From Streptomyces flavochromogenes (GTDB lineage Bacteria; Actinomycetota; Actinomycetes; Streptomycetales; Streptomycetaceae): DNA of 64,000 nt. Location: assembly GCF_000717595.1 (NCBI RefSeq), contig NZ_JNZO01000012.1, forward strand, positions 248,001-312,000, given 5' to 3'. This document shows, piece by piece, positions 25,362-33,152 of the stretch. Under the pieces are notes generated by a model. It did no database searches, was not told the origin of the DNA, and saw nothing but the letters and a program-made list of their open reading frames with translations. A program made the translations under genes and the position numbers. Numbering within the stretch: position 1 is the first letter of the stretch; every line of letters starts with the position of its first letter.

Positions 25362-25762
25362 GCCAGGACGCCCTTCTTGTACGCGTAGAGCAGCCCCACG
25401 GCCAGGAAGCCGAGGAAGACGAACATCTCGACCAGGGTCGTGGCGCCGTAGCCGGGCGCGGCGAAGACCGTCGCCCAGGGGAAGAGGAAGATCGAGTCGA
25501 CGGCGAAGATGACGTAGAGGAAGGCGTACACGTAGTAGCGGACCTGGGTGTGCGCCCAGCCCTCCCCCACCGGGTCGACACCGCACTCGTAGGTGAGGAG
25601 CTTCTCGGGCGTCGGCACGACAGGCCTCAGCAGTCGGCCCGCGCCGAACGCCACGGCGACGAAGAGCACTCCGACGACGGCGAGCAGGCCGACGACGGAG
25701 TACGTCTGGAAGTAGTCCGCCGCGCCCGTCGCGCCGGTCGCGACAACGGTCTGTTCCCGCAC
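25352..25762 (-). CDS. nuoA2: Complex I membrane subunit NuoA, second locus
   Basis: 136-residue NuoA with three helices; YECGVDP near residue 58 is the signature loop at the quinone cavity entrance, followed by [23 protein letters not shown]. First gene of the operon. Start GTG 25762; the upstream 300-bp gap holds an 11-bp repeat array and is shared with the divergent histidine-kinase gene. Overlaps nuoB2 by 10 bp. Confidence 0.93.
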   Translation of the reverse strand: MREQTVVATGATGAADYFQTYSVVGLLAVVGVLFVAVAFGAGRLLRPVVPTPEKLLTYECGVDPVGEGWAHTQVRYYVYAFLYVIFAVDSIFLFPWATVFAAPGYGATTLVEMFVFLGFLAVGLLYAYKKGVLAWT

Positions 25763-25863
25763 GTCCGTCCGCCCCTCGGTCTCGGTGTCTCATGAGTCAC
25801 TTCTGTACGCTCGCGAGTCTAGGCCCTGCTAAAGGGACCGTAAGCAGTCGCGTGAGCACGGTC

Positions 25864-25929
25864 CTCGTACAGGCTTCGTGCCGTACTCATGCAGTGCACG
25901 TACAGTCCTCGTGCAGCCCTCATGCAGTG
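25864..25929. repeat. Six-unit degenerate 11-bp tandem array between divergent promoters
   Basis: Units start at 25864, 25875, 25886, 25897, 25908 and 25919, each 11 bp: CTCGTACAGGC, TTCGTGCCGTA, CTCATGCAGTG, CACGTACAGTC, CTCGTGCAGCC, CTCATGCAGTG. The consensus is CTCRTGCAGNN, or CTGCAYGAG on the other strand. The 11-bp period places every unit on the same helix face, as in arrays bound cooperatively by SARP or PhoP-type regulators. It lies 101 bp from the nuoA2 start and 134 bp from the kinase start. The 25763-26063 gap has no gene. Confidence 0.75.
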
Positions 25930-25990
25930 CTCTCAGGGAGCTGGTGCGGTCGTCGTACGGGCCCGGCGCAGTCCTCCTTGCGGACCTGGT

Positions 25991-26002
25991 GGGGATATCC
26001 CC
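25991..26002. promoter_or_regulatory. Palindrome upstream of the first histidine kinase
   Basis: Perfect 12-bp palindrome GGGGATATCCCC, 61 bp upstream of the kinase start. It could be an operator for the cognate regulator; there is no direct evidence. Confidence 0.4.
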
Positions 26003-26063
26003 CCTGCCGCTCACCCACCTCCCCCATGGCGTCGCGCGGCCCTCGACCGGCAGGCTGGAGAAC

Positions 26064-27257
26064 ATGACCGCCGATCTTGATCCCGCCGCATCCTCCGGGG
26101 CCGCCTCCGCCTCGCCCCCTCGCCCGCGTCCGCCCCAGCGCACCGCCTACGGGAAGGAGACCTGGAAGGAGATCGCCTTCCTCCTCTCCAATCTCTTCAC
26201 CGCGCTGGTCGGTTTCGTCTACGCGGTCGTGAGCGTGCTCCTCGGCGTCGGCCTGTCCGTCACCGTGATCGGACTCCCGCTGCTCGCCCTCGGGCTCGGC
26301 GGCGCGCGCCTCATCGGCCGGTCGGAGCGGGCGCGGGCCCGGGCGCTGCTCGGGGTCGAGATCGCCGAGCCGTCCCCGCTGCCGTCGCGCGGCGGCTTCT
26401 TCGGCTGGCTGTGGAGCACGTTGAAGGACCCGGTGGCCTGGCGGACTCAGCTGTACGGGCTGATCCGGCTGCCCTGGGGGATCGTGACCTTCACGATCGC
26501 GCTCGTCTCCCTCATCGTTCTCTGGCCCGTACTGCCGTTCCTGTCCCGGGGCATGGCCAACGCCGACCGGGGCATGGTGCGGGGTCTCCTCTCCCCCTCC
26601 GACGAACTGGAGCGGCGGATCGCCGAGCTGGAGTCGGACCGGGGTGTCGTCGTCGACACCGCGGCGGCGGACCTGCGGCGCATCGAGCGGGACCTGCACG
26701 ACGGGGCGCAGGCGCGGCTCGTCGCGCTCGCGATGGGGCTCGGCCTCGCGAAGGAGAAGCTCCTCGACGATCCCGAGACGGCCGCGGCGATGGTCGACGA
26801 GGCGCACGGCGAGGTGAAGCTCGCGCTCCAGGAGCTGCGGGACCTCGCCCGGGGCATCCACCCGGCCGTCCTCACCGACCGCGGGCTGAGCGCCGCGCTC
26901 TCGTCGGTGTCGGCGCGCTGCACGGTGCCGGTGAAGGTCACGGTGGATCTGTCGGAGCGGCCGGCGGAGGCGATCGAGGGCATCGCGTACTTCACGGTGT
27001 CGGAGCTGCTCCAGAACGTCTCGAAGCACGCGCGGGCGCGTTCGGCGTCCGTGGAGGTGTGGCGCGCGAAGGACCGGCTTCTGCTCCAGGTGCGGGACGA
27101 CGGGGCGGGCGGCGCCCGCTTCGACGGCGGCACGGGTCTCGCGGGTCTCGCGGAACGGCTCGGGGCGGTGGACGGCCTGCTCGTCCTGGACTCCCCGGAG
27201 GGTGGCCCGACGACGGTGACGGCGGAACTGCCGTGGCGGTCGCGCCCGGGGGCGTGA
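26064..27257 (+). CDS. Sensor histidine kinase (HisKA_3/NarL type) with N-terminal putative sensor domain
   Basis: 397-residue membrane kinase. Four hydrophobic segments (about 36-60, 62-80, 135-160) form the streptomycete 'putative sensor' domain. The dimerisation/phosphoacceptor motif is RRIERDLHDGAQARL (His212). The ATPase domain has N-box SELLQNVSKHA (314-322), DDGAGG (345-350) and G-box GTGLAGLAERL (356-366). ATG 26064 has GGAG four bases upstream; longer in-frame readings are unsupported. It is paralogous to the kinase at 27616. With the response regulator at 29099 it likely forms a two-kinase, one-regulator system. The signal is unknown. Confidence 0.9.
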   Translation: MTADLDPAASSGAASASPPRPRPPQRTAYGKETWKEIAFLLSNLFTALVGFVYAVVSVLLGVGLSVTVIGLPLLALGLGGARLIGRSERARARALLGVEIAEPSPLPSRGGFFGWLWSTLKDPVAWRTQLYGLIRLPWGIVTFTIALVSLIVLWPVLPFLSRGMANADRGMVRGLLSPSDELERRIAELESDRGVVVDTAAADLRRIERDLHDGAQARLVALAMGLGLAKEKLLDDPETAAAMVDEAHGEVKLALQELRDLARGIHPAVLTDRGLSAALSSVSARCTVPVKVTVDLSERPAEAIEGIAYFTVSELLQNVSKHARARSASVEVWRAKDRLLLQVRDDGAGGARFDGGTGLAGLAERLGAVDGLLVLDSPEGGPTTVTAELPWRSRPGA

Positions 27258-27615
27258 CGGCCCGGCCCGCCTCCGCGGGCCCAGGGACGGGGTGCGGACC
27301 CGAGCGTCGGTAGCCGGGTGCGCGGGCCGGCCGTCGCGTCGAGCCCGCCGCCGGGCCGCCGGGAGTGCGCTCCCGCCGGCCTGGCCGGCCCGGCGCGGGC
27401 GGCCCCTCCACCGCGATCCGGCCTCCCGCCCGTCGGGGCCTCGCACCGGCCGCGGAGCACCGCTCGCTCGGCCGCCGCACTCCCTCCCGTACCCCCGGGG
27501 TAGGGAAAACCCCCGCCCCCAGACGCCCACCCGCCTCATGGTCCCGGGAGGCCCGGCGCGGAACGCTGGGATACGTACCGCCCGCCCCCTCCCCGAGCAG
27601 AGAAGGACCCCAGCG
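27258..27615. other. 358-bp intergenic region between the two kinase genes
   Basis: No gene supported. A GGCCCGC/GCGGGCC hairpin (27264-27281, loop CTCC) soon after the kinase stop may terminate it. TACCCC-C-GGGGTA (27490-27502) is a perfect short inverted repeat that could be an operator. AGAAGGA at 27601-27607 is the ribosome site of the next gene. Confidence 0.6.
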
Positions 27616-28899
27616 ATGGCCTCCCACCTCCCCGCCGCGATCCGCGCGCCGTTCGAGGGCCGCACGTGGCGTGCGCTGCTCTACGTGCTGATCGGGCTGC
27701 CGCTGAGCGTCTGCTGGTTCGCGCTCTCCATCGCGTTCGTCTCGGCCGGCGCCGGGCTGCTCATCACCTTCCTGGGTGTGCCGATCCTCGCCGGGGCCCT
27801 CGCCATGTGCCGGGGCTTCGGGGCCGTCGAACGGGCCCGGGCGCGCGCCCTGCTCGATGTCGACGTGCGGGCGCCCGAACCCGTGCGGGGCCGGACCGGC
27901 GGGGCCTTCTCCTGGATGGGTGCCATGCTGAAGAGCGGGGCGTCCTGGCGGCACCTGCTGTACGCGATCGTGCACATGCCGTGGGCGATCTTCTCGTTCT
28001 CCGTGACCGTGGCCTTCTGGACCTGGGGCTGGGGCCTCTTCACGTATCCGCTGTGGCAGTGGGTCTTCCCGGCGTACGTCGGGCAGGACGGCATTCAGCT
28101 GTACGGCGACGGGACCCACAACCTCTACCTCGACTCCCCCTTCGAGATCGCCGTCACCAGCCTCGTCGGGCTGCTCTTCGTGATGACCGGGCCCTGGCTC
28201 CTGCGCGGATTCGTCGCCGTCGACCGCCTCCTGGTCTCCGGGCTGCTCGGGCCCTCCCGGCTCGCCTCCCGTGTCACCGAACTGGAGTCGGACCGGGGCG
28301 TGGTCGTCGACACCGCGGCGGCGGACCTGCGGCGCATCGAACGCGATCTGCACGACGGGGCGCAGGCCCGGCTCGCCGCGCTCGCCATGGATCTCGGGCT
28401 CGCGAAGGAGAAGCTCGCACAGGATCCGCAGGCGGCGGCGGTCCTCGTCGACGAGGCGCACGGCGAGGTGAAGCTCGCCCTCCAGGAGCTGCGGGACCTC
28501 GCCCGGGGCATCCACCCGGCCGTCCTCACCGACCGGGGTCTGGACGCGGCGCTGTCGGCGGTGGCCTCGCGGTGCGCGGTTCCGGTGTCGGTGGACGTCG
28601 ACCTGCCGGCGCGGCCGGTCGCGGCGATCGAGGGCATCGCGTACTTCACCGTCTCGGAGCTGCTGCGGAACGTCACGGCGCACGCCCGGGCCCGGCGGGC
28701 CTGGGTGGACGTGTGGCGCACGGGCGACCGGCTGATGCTTCAGGTGCGGGACGACGGGGTGGGCGGGGCGCACGTCGTGGCCGGGCGGAGTCTGTCCTCG
28801 CTCACCGAGCGGGTGGGTGCGGTGGACGGAGTGCTCGCGGTGGATTCGCCGGAGGGCGGGCCCACGACGGTGACGGCGGAGCTGCCCTGGCGGGCGTGA
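27616..28899 (+). CDS. Second, paralogous sensor histidine kinase with degenerate G-box
   Basis: 427-residue paralogue of the kinase at 26064, with an insertion between the last two membrane segments (about 150-175, a probable extracellular loop). Phosphoacceptor region RRIERDLHDGAQARL (His246) is identical. The N-box reads SELLRNVTAHA and DDGVGG (379-384) is kept. The G2 segment reads AGRSLSSLTERV (389-400) instead of GTGLAGLAERL, losing two glycines of the ATP lid. Long stretches around the H-box are nearly identical at DNA level to the first kinase. AGAAGGA lies 8 bp before ATG 27616. It may be a weak kinase, a phosphatase-biased partner, or a heterodimer subunit. Confidence 0.88.
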   Translation: MASHLPAAIRAPFEGRTWRALLYVLIGLPLSVCWFALSIAFVSAGAGLLITFLGVPILAGALAMCRGFGAVERARARALLDVDVRAPEPVRGRTGGAFSWMGAMLKSGASWRHLLYAIVHMPWAIFSFSVTVAFWTWGWGLFTYPLWQWVFPAYVGQDGIQLYGDGTHNLYLDSPFEIAVTSLVGLLFVMTGPWLLRGFVAVDRLLVSGLLGPSRLASRVTELESDRGVVVDTAAADLRRIERDLHDGAQARLAALAMDLGLAKEKLAQDPQAAAVLVDEAHGEVKLALQELRDLARGIHPAVLTDRGLDAALSAVASRCAVPVSVDVDLPARPVAAIEGIAYFTVSELLRNVTAHARARRAWVDVWRTGDRLMLQVRDDGVGGAHVVAGRSLSSLTERVGAVDGVLAVDSPEGGPTTVTAELPWRA

Positions 28900-29098
28900 C
28901 ACCGCGCCGGGCTTGCCGCCCCGTGGCCTTCGGGCCCCGGGGCGCCGTCCTGTTGCGGGGAGGGCCGTCGGCGGGCTCTCCTCTCGGGAATGAGCACAAC
29001 GCGAGGCGACCCTGCGATGCTGGCCGAGTCGCAGGAAGTACTCGGGCAAGAAGGCATGGGGGCTGTTGGGCGTGGGTGTGGATCAAGAGGTCGGGCGC

Positions 29099-29758
29099 GT
29101 GCGGGTGGTCATCGCGGAGGATTCCGTGTTGCTGCGGGAGGGACTGACCCGGCTTCTCACCGATCTCGGGCATGACGTGGTCGCCGGTGTGGGGGACGGT
29201 GAGGCGCTCGTCGAGACCGTGGCCGGGCTCGCGGCGCAGGGCGCGTTGCCCGATGTCGTCGTCGCCGACGTGCGGATGCCCCCGACGCACACGGACGAGG
29301 GGGTCCGCGCGGCCGTGCGGCTGCGCAAGGAGCATCCGGGACTCGGTGTGCTCGTGCTGTCGCAGTACGTGGAGGAGCAGTACGCCACCGAACTTCTGGC
29401 CGGTTCCAGTCGTGGTGTCGGCTATCTGCTGAAGGACCGGGTCGCGGAGGTCCGGGAGTTCGTGGACGCCGTGGTGCGGGTGGCCGGCGGCGGTACGGCG
29501 CTGGACCCCGAGGTCGTGCAGCAGCTGCTGGGCCGGAGCCGTCAGCAGGACGTGCTCGCGAATCTGACCCCGCGCGAGCGGGAGGTCCTCGGTCTGATGG
29601 CGGAGGGGCGGACGAACTCCGCGATCGCGAAGGCGCTGGTCGTGAGCGACGGCGCGGTGGAGAAGCACATCAGCAACATCTTCCTGAAGCTGGGACTCTC
29701 ACCGAGTGACGGCGATCACCGACGGGTACTGGCGGTGTTGACGTATCTGAAATCCTGA
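29099..29758 (+). CDS. NarL/LuxR-family response regulator
   Basis: 219-residue regulator. Receiver: acidic pocket AED near the N-terminus, phosphoacceptor Asp in VVVADVRMP, switch Ser in VLSQY, Lys in YLLKDR. LuxR-type helix-turn-helix at the C-terminus: LTPREREVLGLMAEGRTNSAIAKAL and VEKHISNIFLKL. GTG 29099 (VRVVIAEDS) is chosen because AGAGG lies 8 bp upstream and the family usually starts here; GTG 29066 is an alternative adding 11 residues. 200 bp after the second kinase. The targets may include the flanking nuo2 and korAB promoters; this is inferred from position only. Confidence 0.9.
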   Translation: MRVVIAEDSVLLREGLTRLLTDLGHDVVAGVGDGEALVETVAGLAAQGALPDVVVADVRMPPTHTDEGVRAAVRLRKEHPGLGVLVLSQYVEEQYATELLAGSSRGVGYLLKDRVAEVREFVDAVVRVAGGGTALDPEVVQQLLGRSRQQDVLANLTPREREVLGLMAEGRTNSAIAKALVVSDGAVEKHISNIFLKLGLSPSDGDHRRVLAVLTYLKS

Positions 29759-29759
29759 T

Positions 29760-29780
29760 CATCTGACACTCTGTCAGATG
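29760..29780. promoter_or_regulatory. Perfect 9-bp inverted repeat after the response regulator
   Basis: CATCTGACA-CTC-TGTCAGATG, two bases after the regulator stop. It could fold into a terminator hairpin, but there is no T-tract and the loop is only 3 nt; the symmetry also suits a dimeric repressor operator. It sits about 330 bp upstream of korA. Confidence 0.65.
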
Positions 29781-29788
29781 GCGTGAAA

Positions 29789-29846
29789 GCCGCCCTCCGG
29801 GAGTCGCGACCCGAGTCACGACCCGGGTCGCCACCCGGAAGGCGGC
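29789..29846. repeat. Nested structure upstream of korA: 13-bp hairpin arms enclosing three 12-bp repeats
   Basis: Arms 29789-29801 and 29834-29846 pair with one mismatch (GCCGCC and GGCGGC ends). Overlapping the loop are three 12-bp direct units: AGTCGCGACCCG (29802), AGTCACGACCCG (29814), GGTCGCCACCCG (29826). The whole 29759-30108 gap (350 bp) lacks a gene and is the korA promoter/leader region; the remainder shows no further clear element except GAGGGAGGT at 30092-30100. Confidence 0.6.
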
Positions 29847-30108
29847 CGGTTGAAGGCCCCCAGGGGGCCCTAGGTCCAAAGAATGAGGCGGAATCCGGCT
29901 TTCCGGAACACTCCGGGTGGCGACAGAATGTGACAATTCAGGGCAAGAGGGCGTCTCAAAAAGAGGTCCATGATGTGAGAAGTCCCGGGAGGGCCCTCCT
30001 TACCGTCGTAGGGTGGGCTTCGGGACGGACGGTGATCGGCCGACCGCATCCCGAGCCTTCTCCCGCCTCCGGCGGAGAGTCCCCTTGCCGCGAGGGAGGT
30101 CCAGTTCA

Positions 30109-32038
30109 GTGACCAGCCAGGTCAGTAGCGAGGCCGGTGAGGCATTGCTCGGGGAGCAGCGCAGCGCCCCGGCGAAGCCGCACCACGGCACCGAGAAGGA
30201 AGTGCGCCGTCTCGATCGGGTGATCATCCGCTTCGCGGGTGACTCCGGTGACGGTATGCAGCTGACAGGTGACCGCTTCACCTCGGAGACGGCGTCCTTC
30301 GGGAACGACCTCTCCACGCTGCCGAACTTCCCGGCCGAGATCCGGGCACCCGCCGGAACCCTGCCGGGCGTCTCGTCCTTCCAGCTGCACTTCGCCGACC
30401 ACGACATCCTGACTCCGGGCGACGCCCCGAACGTGCTGGTCGCGATGAACCCCGCCGCCCTCAAAGCCAACATCGGGGACGTGCCGCGCGGTGGCGAGAT
30501 CATCGTCAACACCGACGAATTCGCCAAGCGCGCCATGGCCAAGGTCGGCTACGCGACCTCGCCCCTGGAGGACGGTTCGCTGGACGGCTACCGGGTCCAC
30601 CCCGTGCCGCTGACCACGCTGACCGTCGAGGCGCTCAAGGAGTTCGGCCTGTCCCGGAAGGAGGCCGAGCGCTCCAAGAACATGTTCGCGCTCGGGCTGC
30701 TCTCCTGGATGTACCACCGGCCGACCGAGGGCACCGAGACCTTCCTGCGGCAGAAGTTCGCGAAGAAGCCGCAGATCGCCGAGGCCAACGTCGCCGCCTT
30801 CCGGGCCGGCTGGAACTTCGGCGAGACCACCGAGGACTTCGCCGTCTCGTACGAGGTCGCCCCCGCGACCAGGGCCTTCCCGACCGGCACGTACCGGAAC
30901 ATCTCGGGGAACCTGGCCCTCTCGTACGGCCTGGTCGCCGCCTCACGCCAGGCGGACCTGCCGCTGTACCTGGGCTCGTACCCCATCACCCCGGCCTCGG
31001 ACATCCTCCACGAGCTCAGCAAGCACAAGAACTTCGGCGTCCGCACCTTCCAGGCGGAAGACGAGATCGCCGGCATCGGCGCCGCCCTGGGGGCCGCCTT
31101 CGGCGGCGCGCTCGGCGTGACGACCACGTCCGGCCCCGGTGTGGCGCTCAAGTCGGAGACGATCGGGCTCGCGGTCTCCCTGGAGCTGCCGCTGCTGATC
31201 GTCGACATCCAGCGCGGCGGCCCGTCCACCGGGCTGCCCACCAAGACCGAGCAGGCCGACCTGCTGCAGGCGATGTACGGCCGCAACGGCGAGGCGCCGG
31301 TCCCGATCGTCGCCCCGAAGACGCCCGCCGACTGCTTCGACGCGGCGATCGAGGCGGCCCGGATCGCCCTCACGTACCGCACGCCGGTCTTCCTGCTCTC
31401 CGACGGCTACCTCGCCAACGGCTCCGAGCCCTGGCGCATCCCGGACGTCGACGAACTCCCGGACCTGCGGACGCGGTTCGCCACCGGCCCGAACCACGAG
31501 CTGGCCGACGGCACCGAGGTCTTCTGGCCGTACAAGCGCGACCCGGAGACCCTGGCCCGCCCGTGGGCGGTGCCCGGCACCCCCGGTCTCGAACACCGCA
31601 TCGGCGGCATCGAGAAGCAGGACGGCACCGGGAACATCTCGTACGACCCCGCCAACCACGAGTTCATGGTCCGCACCCGGCAGGCCAAGGTCGACGGCAT
31701 CGACGTCCCCGACATCGAGGTCGACGACCCGGACGGCGCACGGACCCTGGTCCTCGGCTGGGGCTCCACCTACGGGCCGATCACGGCGGCCGTCCGCCGC
31801 ATCCGCCGGGAGAACGGCCACATCGCCCAGGCCCATCTGCGGCACCTCAACCCCTTCCCGGGGAACCTCGGCGAGGTCCTGAAGCGGTACGAGAAGGTCG
31901 TCGTCCCGGAGATGAACCTGGGCCAGCTCGCCACCCTCGTCCGGGCGAAGTACCTCGTCGACGCCCGCAGCCACACCCAGGTCAACGGCATGCCGTTCAA
32001 GGCCGAGCAGCTCGCCGCCGCTCTCAAGGAGGCCATCG

Positions 32039-32046
<8 letters not shown>
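30109..32046 (+). CDS. korA: 2-oxoacid:ferredoxin oxidoreductase, fused gamma-alpha subunit
   Basis: 645-residue subunit of a two-subunit 2-oxoglutarate (2-oxoacid):ferredoxin oxidoreductase, which decarboxylates 2-oxoacids to acyl-CoA and reduces ferredoxin. N-terminal gamma domain: RVIIRFAGDSGDGMQLTGDR. Alpha domain: LGSYPITPASDILHELSKH contains the YPITP motif tied to CoA-dependent activity, then FQAEDEIAGIGAALGA and SGPGVALKSE. GTG 30109 has GAGGGAGGT 8 bp upstream. It overlaps korB by 8 bp. Long 350-bp leader with repeats suggests regulation. Substrate preference (2-oxoglutarate versus pyruvate) is assigned by family resemblance. Confidence 0.94.
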
Positions 32047-33091
<1,045 letters not shown>

Positions 33092-33098
33092 AGCGATG

Positions 33099-33137
33099 CG
33101 AGGGGGTCCGGTCCGCACCGCGGGCCGGGCCCCCTCG
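33099..33137. terminator. Bidirectional terminator between korB and the kinase-receptor operon
   Basis: 18-bp stem, 33099-33116 against 33120-33137, with two G-U pairs and loop ACC. It lies 7 bp after the korB stop and 15 bp after the convergent kinase gene's stop. Confidence 0.88.
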
Positions 33138-33152
33138 TGTGCTCCGTCCGCG

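Noticed and set aside
25864..25929. CRISPR array
   Set aside because: Units are 11 bp, contiguous without spacers, and no cas gene is present.
26064..28899. Kinase pair as an assembly duplication
   Set aside because: Similarity is high only around the H-box; membrane regions and ATPase ends differ clearly, so these are diverged paralogues.
29855..29872. GGCCCCCAGGGGGCC as a terminator hairpin
   Set aside because: The palindrome leaves a loop of one base, and no gene ends just before it on either strand.
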